From: Polytrichum commune
Lineage: Eukaryota > Streptophyta > Polytrichopsida > Polytrichales > Polytrichaceae
NCBI GenBank assembly: GCA_950295325.1
Contig: OX485809.1
Coordinates: forward strand, 1,426,001 to 1,490,000
Length of the DNA: 64,000 bases
Direction: 5' to 3'
Below are positions 46,201 to 58,591 of the stretch, piece by piece. The number at the start of each line of letters is the position of its first letter. Positions within the stretch are counted from its first letter, which is position 1. The notes under the pieces are model-generated. The model saw only the letters and a program-made list of their open reading frames with translations, did no database searches and was not told the origin of the DNA. A program made the translations under genes and the position numbers.

Positions 46201-48911
46201 CCATAACATACCTCCACCCTTAAGTAATTCATTCATGACACCATGTTTTATAACTTTAAATGAGGTTTGTGGTGTTGTGCCAAGACATTGAATGCAACAC
46301 CTAAAAACAATAAAGTCCTTGTTGTCAATGTAAATGGGTGGATTTGGACATGCAGGGGGAAAGAATGAACTTGGTGGCATGTGGGTGGCGGCACACAATT
46401 GCTGTATCCAATTCGGGGACCTTGTACACATTTGGGTGGAGCAAGTATGGGCAACTAGGGCATGGTGACTTTCAAGACCATCTTGTGCCTCATCAGGTCG
46501 AAGCTCTAAAAAATAACAAGATTCAAGTTGTACGTCCCCTTGACTCCCTCCTTACTTGCCCATCCAGTGAAATATTACACAGGCCACTCATATGTTAATG
46601 TGATTGACTTCCTTTAATAATGAGTCAGCACCATTGATTTGTATTGGGAAATTTGCTCGTGTGGAATAGATTGCAGGAGGTTGGCGGCACACAGTCGCAT
46701 TGGATGAAGATGGCCGGCTATACGGATGGGGTTGGAACAAGGTGCGTGCCACTTTTTTAGATAACATACACAAATAGCAAGCTATCACTTGTAGGTTTGA
46801 GGGGCATGCGTTATGTCCATTTTGAGTCCACTTGCCTGTTTATAACCTTTATGTTGTTTTTTCTTTGGCAGTTTGGTCAAGTGGGATGTGGGAACACTGA
46901 TGACCAGAATTCTCCAAAACTGGTCACAGGTCTTCTTGAGCAGGTAACAAAGCCCTGGCCGTTTTTTTGTTTCATATGTTAGCCGAACTAATTATGTTCA
47001 TGCTTGCTGGGCCTCCATAGCATTCTTAAGTGGTGTAGTGCGTGTTCTCCCTATATCAGCATCTTAGACAGTATACACTTGGTGAGAAAAGTATGTTTTT
47101 GGTGAGGTGTTTAAGTTGTGTTTTGGTAGATGGGAGAAGGCTTTGTCCAAGATAGGTACCAATGAGGTGTCAACAAATGAGAGCTTGCCACTTGACATTG
47201 CACTTAATCAAGGACCTTGATTCTTGAATTTATTCTTGAAGCTAGAATAGAATGGGATGTCCTTACGCATGCTTAAGAAAAGAATGCTGTGTTTGTATGC
47301 ACCTGGTTCAAAAACTTGATTCAATATTCTTGATCGGGGTTGGCTTGGGGAGTGCAGAAAGTTGTTCAGGTGACATGCGGATGGAGACATACAGTGGCAA
47401 TCACAGAGAGAGGTAACGTTTATAGCTGGGGACGTGGCACTAGTGGCCAGCTTGGTCATGGTGATGCAGTTGACAGGTACTCTCCTTAACCTTGATCGTA
47501 AGTAATTTGTCAAATGCACTTGGGGTCTTGCTGAAAGTCCTCAAAAGTCTTTTGATGGGAGTCCTGGATGATATCCACACTCAATTCTTTTTTGACATCA
47601 TGTCGTTTTGTTGTGGGTGTATTTAAGGCATCCCTAAAATTGTTCTTGAGCAGCCTTGCCCCAAGCCCTATGACCACTGTAGGCAAGGATCAGACCCATA
47701 TGAGAACATATGGCTGAGGGTTCTGAGATAAGCATGCTCATGTTAGTATGCTCATGAAATAGCCACCCCCCATCATGGAATTTCGATCTCCAAAAGTTGC
47801 CCAAAACCAATGTCATTGATATCTTTCATAAGCTTTGGCCAAATGTGTTCAACAACCACCTCATTTGGCAAGGATGGGATGTAACAAGCACATGGTGCGT
47901 CAATGCACTGTGTTTTGAGTTTTGTACTGGAGTGAACGAGGCCCCTGACTGGTTGGATTGTTTGATTAGGTGTGTCCCCAAGAGAATAGAGCTGCTAAGT
48001 GCAGATGGTCTCGCCTGTCAACAGATAGAAAGCTCTCCATCTGGAAATACCACAAGTATGTCGCAAATCTTTTCTTTTTTTCTACGAGTCAACTTGGTTT
48101 TGAGGACTAATTTGCTAATTTGTGACTCAAAAAGAAATTGATTTGTATTGTAGTATCCTCTGACTTTTGGGCCCACATTGTGTGATGGTTCCGTCAAAGC
48201 AGCTTCCAATTGGATATCTCCTGCTGAAAGGTATGCAGTAGTTCCAGATGAGACATTGGGACCACTTGCCAGTCGACTACATCAAACTGCCAATGTAAGT
48301 TCCTGATTTGTGAAAATAAAAGTATAATTATCTCTATATATTGAGTTAGTGACTATTTGAGGTAAGCAGGCCTTAAATAGACACTTTTAGCTCTGCACCT
48401 ACTTCTCAGATGCAAAACATGCAATTAGTGTGATGTGATTGCCGGTTCCAAATTGTGTCTGTAGCTATTTTCCTCATGAATTTTGTGGAGTTAATATGAA
48501 TATCTTATTCATGATCAAAGTGAAGATTCGCGAACTCATTAATTGGTTATACAGGTCCCCTCGAATATGTTGACTGTTGAGTCTAGAATGATCAACAAAT
48601 TGTGAGCATGTAGTCCAATCTCTTTCAAACACACATGTCTTTTTCGATGTCTGTTCTTAGATCTCCACCTAACCACACACCACTCAAATATAGCTGTGCG
48701 ATTTCAAAAAGTGACCATGAATGGCCCGCCTACCATGAATCACAATTTCAACATCTGCCATTTTGTTCCATGTTGCAAGTGCTATAAAAGACCAAAGATG
48801 AGTGCAATTATTTTATATATGACCTTGGTTTGTTCTTTTGCATGGCAGGTGGCAGATGAAGAGCTTCTTGTTCCAGATTCTGACACAAAGCGCCTGCGCA
48901 CTGGAAATTGA
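43231..48911 (+). CDS. UVR8: UV-B photoreceptor UVR8 (RCC1-repeat protein)
   Basis: Twelve exons join in frame to 451 aa (Arabidopsis UVR8 is 440): 43231-43336, 44396-44582, 44981-45127, 45339-45420, 46034-46189, 46356-46529, 46670-46741, 46872-46943, 47358-47476, 47970-48055, 48203-48294, 48849-48911. Seven RCC1 blades are present, with SWGRGTSGQLGHGD- and WGWGRYGNLGLGD-type repeats. The three GWRHT motifs hold the UV-B-sensing tryptophans (W233, W285, W337 in Arabidopsis; about 237, 289, 341 here) and the adjacent dimer-holding arginines. The C-terminal AERYAVVPDET and the VP motif LVPDSDTKRLRT for COP1 binding are kept. UVR8 dimers split under UV-B and the monomer blocks COP1. The acceptor of exon 11 (48203) is chosen for phase and is the least certain. 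Confidence 0.96.
43324..44355. repeat. Two tandem duplications making up UVR8 intron 1
   Basis: Pair 1: 43324-43490 and 43532-43730 (gtggcccttctctgtaa, ccttctctctca, gtggcaaccg(a/g)attaag). The second copy repeats the last 13 coding bases of exon 1 and its donor. Pair 2: 43738-44075 and 44078-44355 (gttgttgagcagtc, ggatctatgtgg or gatctatgtgg, cagtgcaacttttgagaaa, ctctggagctagaagtagtg). Confidence 0.85.
45605..45708 (+). pseudogene. 5S rRNA-derived sequence in UVR8 intron 4
   Basis: About 100 bp resemble plant 5S rRNA: ggatcccatgggaact, the A-box-like GAAGTTAAGCCGGCT and the C-box-like AGATGGGTGACCTTCC, ending near gtgcaccctacc. The first bases of a 5S gene are not matched. It may be a 5S pseudogene, a 5S-derived SINE, or part of a fossil Cassandra-type element (a small LTR element carrying 5S sequence). 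I could not find terminal repeats to decide. Confidence 0.8.
47019..47290 (+). repeat. Intronic dispersed repeat in UVR8 intron 8
   Basis: Partner of 21561-22145 in the mTERF gene; see that entry. It lies wholly between exon 8 and exon 9. Confidence 0.7.
48352..48690 (+). repeat. Family F repeat in UVR8 intron 11
   Basis: Matches parts of 35695-36030. It accounts for most of the 554-bp intron. Confidence 0.55.
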
Positions 48912-51340
48912 TGGGTTTGCTAATATACCTAATAATATGGCAGTACATACACTATGGATATGGGCAGATTATGGGTGAAAACAGGAGAGGAAAGATCTCT
49001 TTGTGACAGACTGGCGACCCCAAAGCAAAGTCTCAAGGGCTAGAGTTTAGAATATCAACCTTGAGATACAAGAATTTCCAATCAACTTTTATTCGCGTCA
49101 CACCTGCTTTGTCTTGTACACTGGTGTCTAGTCTGACTAAAGAAGTTGTGGTGATGCGGGACTTTTCATTTGAGCATTATGGTTGGCGAATTCATCGCAT
49201 TCCCAGTCCCTTGGATTTGTGACACTCCATGCTCTTTCAAGGATTTTGTATGATTCATTTGTGGTAATTTAATTATTCATAAACCTGTTTCAAATTGCAT
49301 GCATTTTGTGGTTTGCTATGTCACTCTTCTTTGTGTGACCATTTTATGTGATTTATGTAATGTAAACTGGTGTTTGCTAAATACTCTGTATCATGAATGT
49401 ATCTAACAGAGTCCCTGAACAATTGGAAAACAAAGGTTTGAATTATATGGGCAAAAGATTTCTCAATAATATCTACAGAATAAGTATTGTTGTAAATACT
49501 GATGCACATATCTCAATTATTTAATGTAATGCCCAGATTTTGAACAAGTGTCTTTACCAGGCCCCATTCTGAGGTGCACATTATGGGGGTAAAACTATAT
49601 CCCTGGAGTTCCATGGATTGCATGGGCCATAACCAATGTATGAGGTCCAAGATTAGTTATGATGGTAAAATTTTAATATAACGCTATCAATCATGTTATC
49701 AATGATGGTATGAAAGAATCTACCCAATTGATTTGAGAATTGTAATACCAATCCAATAGGGATACTTGATGGGAATCACAAGATGAGAGAATCTTTGTAT
49801 ACCAAAGTTATTACTTTGGTCAATGCAATACCATATTAATCCATACTGTAGTCCATAAGCCTTTTGGCTTCCTAGGATGGTATTAGGAACAAGAGTAGGT
49901 ATTTCAAATTTCCATATCCTACCAATATTTTAAAAAGGTGCAAAAATCTCATGATACTTATGTATCGCAAGTGGTGTCCAAAAGAGAGATACAATCCAAC
50001 ATTGGTCATAATCTTAGTAGCAAGTCTGAAATAATTCTTCTTATCGGATAATCAAATTCATGTGTCCTAGAAAACTAGCAAAAAAAAAATAGTTAAGTGT
50101 GGTCACAATATTACAAGTGTTCCAACCCGTGTGTATTTTCTTGACTATTGTTATAAGGAAAGAGTGGAATGCAACCCCATCTATTTCACTGAAACAATTG
50201 GAAGCCACTAGTATGGCCTTTGGGTAATAAGTTGTTTAGTGGTATTGATTAAGTAATGTTGGCTTTCCTTGGTATGTAGTGTATTGATGTAACTTTTCAC
50301 ATATATTCATGGTGCAAATGTGAGAAGCTTCAAGACAAATGAGCTCCAACAACGCTATGAACCTCCGAATGAAAGGCTTCCATAATTCTTTCTCACATAT
50401 ATATGCTTCGAAATTTTGTTATGTTTCTTCATCTTGGAACACCATAAACAATGTTGAATTTTTGTGATTTATGCACCACACCTTCGTTCATGTACATTCC
50501 TATTTTACAAGCTTTTTTTTGCAACATAAGATTTTGAATACCATATGTCTTAGTGTTTTGTACACTTTACTCCATACATCCATATCCAAGTGGCGCACAC
50601 ATCCTCCATAGTCTATATGTTGCCTGAAACCCTCACATTGGGGAGATTGAAGAATGAAGTGATTGGGCGCAAGCACCTAGAGGCAAGGAACCTCCACACA
50701 ACGCATGGAGTTGGGCAACGTGGCCCTTCTACAAAAATATGTGGGGTACGGTTTCCTTGCATGCATGCATATTTTATTGTTCCAAAAGTGTGGATGTTCT
50801 TGTGATCAGTGTCCGAAAAGTTTTTGAAGTTATTGAGGTTAATTGCCTACCTCTTTAAAAGGGCATAGGCTATTTCCCTCATGGCATAGGTTGCATCCTA
50901 CAATATCAAATTTTTGTAAGTTGAAAACCTTTTGAGTTACCCGCCAATTGCCTTCAAAACTAATTTTTAGTAGGTTAAAATCCTTCATATCTTTTAATGT
51001 TGTAGGCTTTAAATTCAAAATTTGAGTACTAAGTGGTATCCTTAGCAGGAATTGAACCTGGCTAAGCCCTTCACCACGTTTGAAGGCCAAGGATTAACCA
51101 ACTCTTTTTTAAAGAGTTGATTATAATGAAAGGTTGCTAAAATTCAAATGAGTTTAAGGGTGAAAGTCCTCACCATCTTCTGATTCAACCTCTACTCTTC
51201 CTGCAAGATATTTTCTCAGGATTAGTAAACAAGAATCGAAACTTTCTTGAATCCTTCCACAAAGATATAGCTTCCTCCAAAATAAACTCAAAATTTTTGG
51301 TTGGTCCTTCAATTGCCACCCGCATCACACTATCCAAGTG
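48912..51340. other. UVR8 3' flank and intergenic DNA
   Basis: The first few hundred bases should hold the UVR8 3' UTR. No further gene, RNA gene or defined transposon end is recognised. Confidence 0.5.
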
Positions 51341-51342
51341 TG

Positions 51343-51344
51343 TT

Positions 51345-51378
<34 letters not shown>

Positions 51379-51580
51379 CAAATCGCTCACAGAGTTCAAA
51401 TCGCTGACCTCGCAAACACACACAGAGAGAGTTGCTTGATCTGCGACACTTGAATTTCAACGCTGCTTGCGTGAGAGATTGAGAGAGTTGCTTGATTTGC
51501 GAGACTGCGACACTTGAATTTCAACACAGCGAGCGAGCGAGAGAGATGCTTCACAGAGAGAGAGAGAGAGAGAGAGGAGC
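51343..51580. repeat. (AC)n and (GA)n microsatellites with a short tandem repeat
   Basis: (ac)n at about 51346-51376, (ga)n at about 51558-51577, and between them gagagagttgcttgat(c/t)tgcga with cacttgaatttcaac in two copies about 60 bp apart. Confidence 0.9.
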
Positions 51581-51599
51581 TGATGAGAGAGGAGTTGTG

Positions 51600-54500
51600 A
51601 TGAATGGTCTTTGTAAAGATTGGCGGGAAGGGAGTTAGGGCTATTATTGATATCCGTCTATGTGCCACCCAAGAGCCCCGAGTATTAGCCTAAAGATATG
51701 TACTTAGGTCAACTAATTTCCCAATTTGAAGAAGGATGAATGGCTAAAATCCTCTCTTTTAAAAACTTTGTAGGCAAAATTTCCTACATGTTTTTTATCA
51801 CATAGGTTGATATCTTATGTTTTTAAATTGTCCATAGGCTCTTTGTCCTACACTTTCAAAATTTTATAGGCTAAGTCACAAATTTTGTAGGCTGCATTTA
51901 CACTAGCCTTAGGCTCTTGGTGGACTATGCTTGTGATTATTGTTGTTGGTGCTTTGCAAAGATGTTGTTATTGCTATTATTGTTGTCGTTGTCATTGTTT
52001 TCTTTGAATCTCATTCATCATCGTGAATCTAACATTTCAAGTGTTTATTTATTTATTTTTTAGAGCTTCGAATGGGACAGGATGGACCTCCATAGAGAAT
52101 TTTTGTCGTATTACATGCATTTGTGCATGACATACAAGGTTATGTTGTTAGTATGTGACGTGGAATTGAGTTTAATTGTTTAAATTGCATTTGCATTGAA
52201 CTTCACTTATGAATGTTTAGGGTTTGTTGTAGAGAGAAAACCAAAAAATGCACCCACAAACAAAATTTAAAGATGGCTTTAAAGTAGAGATTTTTTTGGC
52301 GACGGTTGCTGGAGATTGGAGTGGGAGGAAGTTGAATTGCTATCTGTCCAACTTGGAGGCATTGTCACCTGTGCAACACTTTATCAAGCATCTTGAAATT
52401 GGGCATATAAGCACACAAAGGGGAGAGTGAGCCCCATTCCAAATCATTGTGCCGCAATGGTAGGTTACGCAATGTATTGAGAGCATGACATTCGTGTTTA
52501 ATGTAAATTGTTGTTGGGGATTGCACATGTTGTTGATTCCATATGTTGTGCAAAGACTGAGAGGATGTTGCGAAGGTCGCGGGATACCATGGGATCTGCA
52601 ACAATACCCAAAGCTACTCGAAACTCATTTAGACTAATGAAAAAGAGGCTGATAGTGGCCATTGCTCCAATTGTGGAGAACAACATGTCAATATCCCCAT
52701 CTAAATTTGTTGCTTGTAGAATGGCTACTGCAAAAAGTGGGCAGAGGGGATGAGGTGCACGACCTTTGAGTTCCACCACGCCGGTTGTGGATTAGAGATT
52801 GGTTCTTTAGGTTCGCGCATAGCCCTCATTTTTTCAGTTTCTAGTTTCGAATCTAAGGGTTTAGCATTTGCAATAAATGTGTGGGGTTTAGGTATTTAGA
52901 AAATTGCACATCACATTTGATGCAAGGTTGGGTTTTTTTACTACATAGACATATGAGGTTACATGTACAATTATTTCAAATATATTTTCTTCCTTTGGCA
53001 TATTTTTAAAGTATTGATTTCATGTATGTGAAAATGATGTCACATTTTTATAAATTGTGTAGCAAATTGACATTAATAACAACCCATTACAAACATATAC
53101 ACAAACGTGTAACATAAATACATGTTCATTCATATACAAACATAATCATAGAAGGCAATAGACCTAGATGTATCACAAGAATGTCCGGTAAATAGATCTG
53201 GTGAAGACGTAGCAAAGCTCAATGGGACTCCATTTGTATATGTCCCAAGTGAAGTGAACATGAAGGTGGGGCACGGGGGGATCACTCCATTGTCAAGTTG
53301 AACACCATGTGCGACCAAAAAAAATCTTCTTTTGGTAAGTTGCACCACCAAAATGGGTCAAAATTTTATCAAATTTTTTTCATGAGTAGATATACACAGT
53401 ACCTATGACATAGTTAAAAGTGGTAACTAAATTTGATGATTTGTTTTTTTCATAAAACATACCGTTTCTAACTAGAATGACACAAAATTGAACTAAAACA
53501 ATTACTAAAAAAAATTAAAGATGACTAAAAATTTCAAAAAAATATACAAAAGATACTATCAATGGTTATGTATATGTAGAAAAAAATATCATAAATTTTA
53601 AAATTATATATGGCATGTAATATAGGGGTAGCAAACTTTGTCCGCACGTGGTGTCAACTTGACAATGAAGTGACCTCCCCGTGAGGTGGGGAGACTGTCT
53701 AAATGAAGGGTAGAAAGTAAAGATGACATGTGGATCAAACCCTTGCTCTTGGTGGGTGGACATGATCATGCAAAACATGAGAAACCAATCTATCAGGGAA
53801 CGTGGTTCATGCCCTAATAAAATGGTGCTACAAAATGTCAAACACAGACACGCGTACGATGACGGACATAGCACAATATTCCAAGATGGCATGTGGTATG
53901 ACACTCCCATAAATTAAATGCCATGTATCACTATTGCATACCACATCCACAAATGACAATCATGTGGATACTTGAAGGTGTCTCTCACTGCTCATACGGT
54001 CAATTATCAATCAAGCCGTAGATGTCAACCATACAACATCCTGCATATGTGGCTAGGATATGGGTAAAGGAAGCACATTGCTACGACACAAAGTTGACGC
54101 ATTGCCACATCTGAAGCACCCCTTATATCCAACTCCCTCCACATTGAAATACTCCCACGCAAGTGAATCATGAATTGACAAAAATAGGCTTGGTTAGGAG
54201 CACTAGCCCAAACCAAAGGCCACAAGAGACACACATAAATATAACATCTATAGACACAATATGATATTGAATGAAAACTAGGAAAATATTACAAAAGGTA
54301 AGGCAAGAACTAAACATACCACATATTGACACAAAAGACAGTAATCTCAACTATGTAGTATAAAACCATTTTCGCCATGGGCTCGTGCGACCACCATCTC
54401 CACTGTCATAAATTGAGATTGGGATATCATAATCGAGCTACTCCACATCCCCCCAATCTAGGAAATTTTTACAAGGGACAAGATGACAACCATTGTGCGC

Positions 54501-55913
54501 GTTCACTAAGCATTGGACAATCTCAACAACCCTTGACATAGTGTCGGACATGCGTAATGCCACATATGACCCTAGGCACACTAGAATTGGGGCGGCCTTC
54601 TTTTGAGGAAATGTGAGATGTCACCAAAAAAATATATACCTCCACATGGTGTTGCCATCCCCAACAATGAGAAGGGCAAAAACATCAAGAGTTGTCCCAA
54701 CATATGGAGAAGTGGAATGCAACGATGGCGCACAATAGACATCTTGTGTTGGCAACATCTCAAGCTCATGCATTGTGGGAGAGACCAACATAAAAACACC
54801 ATGCATTTTGTCAAACTCCAACATGATGAACACGATCGAAGTGAGGAAATTGTGGTTAGCACCCAGCAAAGAGACACACCCAAGATACACAATGACAACA
54901 ATGAAAATTGCTACAAATTGGAATTGTGAAGTGCACGCTAGTCGCCGCAATGTGAGTTGCTTCAACCTAGTACTTGAAGGATCATGGTGATTGTTGATGT
55001 TGTGAACCTGCGACCTTCCACTTCGCAGTACTCACCTTGCACTTCCAGGTAACGACCCATCGCGGTCGTTTGCCGACCTTTGATATGTTGAAATGTACCT
55101 ACAATTGAGCTATGATGTGGCCGGCCATGCGGAAACCCTCATACCTCCCACATATAGGGGAGCGGCGTGTCGAAAGCACAACATGTATAAACCCTACCGG
55201 TGGAGACAAGCAATGCACCAACCTGCCACTAGCAAGTCATGCATATTAGCTATTACTAAGTAACTTAAACCCAACCATTTCACCTTGTTTTTTTAATATA
55301 TTTATATATATTGAGGTTGTCCTTTAATTTAGAATGGAACGAACTCTTTCAATTAAAATAATTACTTGTTATGGCTCTTTTTGAAATTTTTGTGGGTTGA
55401 ATATTTTTGGCAAGCAACTCCTTTTCTAACACCAAGGCCAATAATTCTACTGTGAGTCTCTTAAATGTTTGCAACTTCTGTAGATTACTTGTCTATAAGG
55501 CTTGTTGGATGCTTAAACCCTTGCCTCCAAGGAACCAATTTACGGGTTGGTTCGCCCCAGCCCAAGGCATGTGGGCTTGAAACACACACTTTCCCAACTA
55601 TCCCACTTTTGCTAGAACACTAAGCTTGCAACTAAGATTGATGATTAGCAACATTGAACCAAGATCATTAGAACCATTTTCCTCATGATTTTGGAGCTCA
55701 CATGAATTGAAAATTTTCACCATCAAAGTCAAGATTCTAGTTCTTCTTACACAGTGAGGCCCTAATTATACTGATGAGGAATAAATGGTTAATCCAAAGC
55801 CTTTCACTTGTCATTCTGGTGTTCATTCTTAATAAATTTCAAACCTAGCCCTAATGTACCACTCAGGTATAACTGTTTGATAAGAAGTGAAGGAATAAGA
55901 TGCTCACACCATA
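51600..55913. other. Intergenic, no gene recognised
   Basis: Several open frames of 60-115 codons occur on both strands, often overlapping, without recognisable domains. A fragment of family F is seen near 55670-55875. Confidence 0.4.
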
Positions 55914-56678
55914 CAGTCCACCCTCTATAAATGTTACACCTATAAGTGTTAACCCTCTCTAAATGTTAACTTTTTTCTACTCCCCACATATTGCACACTA
56001 TAAATGTTAAACGTGTTAACTGTTAACAAAATGGTACTCCCTTCTTTGTAAATTTGACTCTATAAATGTTAATGAATGAAATACAACCATAATAGTTCTA
56101 CTAATAGTTCTAGTGATGGAAGTTCAAGAATGGAGGCACAAGAGTATGTGCAATACGAATTAGACTTTGATTTGAACAATCCATATGAGGTCACCGAAGA
56201 GGATGTATGGGATGTTTTAGGCTCTATTGGTGGGACTTCTAATGTCTCAGATGATGATTGTGAGGGAGAGGAGTGTGAGGTGGAACCCATTTCATCTTAT
56301 AGTGACTTGCAATCTAGTTTTGGTACCATTAGAAGGTACATGGAATCACGTTCATGTGATGTGTCAAAGTATGTGGGTTTGTTGGTGCAGATTGAGAAAT
56401 ATTTGCAAGTTGTGCATGCAAATGAATCTCACCAAAGAACCATTGATTCATACTTCACCCGTGATTTGTAAACTTGATATTGAATAAAGTTTTGATTGGG
56501 TTTGCAATTTTATGAATGGTATTCTCTCACAAGGACTCTTCATAATTGCTTATATTTATAAATGTTAAGATTTTTATATTGCTCAAAAAAGTAATTTTAT
56601 ATTTGTTAACTGTTAACACCTCTATAAATGTTAACTTTGATCCACTCCCGAGGGTTAACATTTATAGAGGGTAGACTG
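55914..56678 (+). mobile_element. Pogo/Tigger-like transposon, internally deleted, copy 2 (765 bp)
   Basis: Ends CAGTCCACCCTCTATAAATG and the inverse of CAGTCTACCCTCTATAAATG with a TA duplication (55912-55913, 56679-56680). Nearly identical to copy 1 at 38890. It carries a 131-codon frame and repeated tctataaatgttaa motifs near both ends. Confidence 0.9.
56076..56471 (+). CDS. C-terminal tail of a pogo-type transposase, open frame
   Basis: 131 aa from ATG 56076 to TAA. It is acidic (VTEEDVWDVLGSIGG, DDDCEGEECEVEP) and ends SHQRTIDSYFTRDL, like the acidic tail and final QTTIDSFF-type string of pogo/Tigger/CENP-B-like transposases. The helix-turn-helix and DDE catalytic parts are absent, so it cannot transpose. 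Whether it is expressed is unknown. Confidence 0.62.
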   Translation: MKYNHNSSTNSSSDGSSRMEAQEYVQYELDFDLNNPYEVTEEDVWDVLGSIGGTSNVSDDDCEGEECEVEPISSYSDLQSSFGTIRRYMESRSCDVSKYVGLLVQIEKYLQVVHANESHQRTIDSYFTRDL

Positions 56679-56680
56679 TA

Positions 56681-58327
56681 CCTTAGTGATGATATGCTTG
56701 GTGAAGGAATATGTGACTATAAATTTTTTGTCATTAAGATAATATATTAGTTTCTTAATCTGTGGAGGTGCACTATTAGACCTAAATGAACAAGAAAACA
56801 AAATTAACCATATTTGACTTTAAATTGGACCTGCCTTGATGTTGTCTGAAAGGTGTGAAATTTGGATCATGTTAGAACTATATGGGTCTCCACCCAAGGC
56901 AAAATAAGAAATTAATTTATTTTGATTAAAAGAAATCAAATTTGGCACATGTGATGAGTCATTTGATTTTTCTAGCCCGAAATGTGCATCATGGCATCGA
57001 GTATGAGGATTGAGAATTGTATATAGTGGTTGGTGAACACGCATGATGTAGAAGCGTCCACAAACATTTACTTTAAAATGTTAGAATAGATCCAAATGCT
57101 ACATTCCATTCCAAGCTTATTGTAAATTTGGATGGGACATCATTACATTTTGTTGGACAAACACTATATGTAAATATAGGGGGTTCAACAAACAAAGAAG
57201 TATATTTTTCTTGATGTCAAACATTATGAACCTTCAATAGTCTACACTCTTTTTCGGGGGGAGGAGGTGGACCTATCATTAACTAGGATTTAAGTATATT
57301 TGGATTTATGCATGAATTGTGGACAATTCCAACCGCCAATATGATGGACACTAGATCGCAAAACTATACAAATATGGTGGTCGACAAACATGGAATGCAA
57401 ACATTTGAGGTTGTGGTTCTTGTGTTGTTGATTTTGTTGTTGTCATTTGATGATTTTGTTCCTGCAAATGCACATCCCCTAATACTTTTGAACAAATGGT
57501 TTGTTCAAATATAATTAAATGCCAATTCATTGCTCATTTAAGAAGAATTAATAAATTATTTGATAATTCTAAGCTATCATGACATTCTTCAGTGTGCTCC
57601 CATGTTCGCTTGCCATAACATGTATGGCAGTAATTGACTTCAATGAAAGGTAGTCGGGTTAGATGGAAGTCTAGCTGAAGCCAATCATCAACACACAAAC
57701 ATTTGATGCTTAGGGCCACTGCACACACAAGAATGAAGGCATGTGACCATTGCAATCTAAGAGCTCTCATTGATCAAAAAGGCGAAAACCATTCAAGTTC
57801 AGTTCACACCAAAAGGTGAAGGGCTAAAGCTCAAAGAAATTCTCATGGATGAAAAGTCTAATGGAGGCCTATATGGCAGACTATGGATAAGGTTTTATGG
57901 TATGCCGGAATTTGTGACAAGCCCACTTTGAAGAGGTAGGCCTGACGCACATTCTAATAGACCATTACAATTAAACAATTGTCATTGACTGCTAGGGTTA
58001 TTTTGATATTTTTGTCCATCAATAAAGTTTCTAGGACATATAGATAAAGACATCACAGAGGGTCATCTCTCCCAACTACCTACAATTCCAATTTTTTGGA
58101 GTTTGCTCTTATGTATGTTTTTAATAGGTTTTATTTTATTTTTCTCTCCATAGCATATTTCTCACAAGATGGCAGTGGTTCTAAAATCCAACAATGGAGC
58201 CAAAATTCTCCTTGGATGACATGAAATCAACCACAATTTCAAATTGCATGGATCCTCACTGGCAAGTAAAAATTTGAGCAAAATTCAATTATTTCATGAT
58301 ATAGAATTAGAAGTAATTGGATCCCAA
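56681..58327. other. Intergenic, no gene recognised
   Basis: AT-rich, short frames only. Confidence 0.45.
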
Positions 58328-58591
58328 ATGCCACCAAATGTCAAAGACAATAAAGGTGCAACCATGGGAGGAAATGTGGAAGGGATTGCCACAAAGGAAG
58401 AAGACCCTATTAAGAACAAAAGAAGTAGGGTATCAATTTCAAAATCAAAAGTAGCACCCAAGAAGAAGGCAAAAAATGATGCAATTGAATTGGACAATTT
58501 GGAAGGTGAGGAGGAGGTCCCTATTAAATGGCGAGATGATGAGATTAAACCCTCATTGCGATCCGTAGTAAGACAGAAGAAGAATTTGTAA
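58328..58591 (+). CDS. Hypothetical lysine/glutamate-rich small protein
   Basis: 87 aa from the first in-frame ATG (58328); the open frame extends upstream without ATG. It has a basic KKKAKND-type stretch and an acidic LEGEEEVP stretch and ends SVVRQKKNL. No family recognised. It could be the last exon of an unrecognised gene or chance. Confidence 0.25.
   Translation: MPPNVKDNKGATMGGNVEGIATKEEDPIKNKRSRVSISKSKVAPKKKAKNDAIELDNLEGEEEVPIKWRDDEIKPSLRSVVRQKKNL

Noticed and set aside
52498-52779. 93-codon minus-strand frame, possible membrane protein
   Set aside because: Overlapped by an equally long plus-strand frame, no recognisable family, no start or splice context.
54581-54965. Three overlapping frames of 106-114 codons
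   Set aside because: All frames are open because of base composition; none shows a transposase or other motif.
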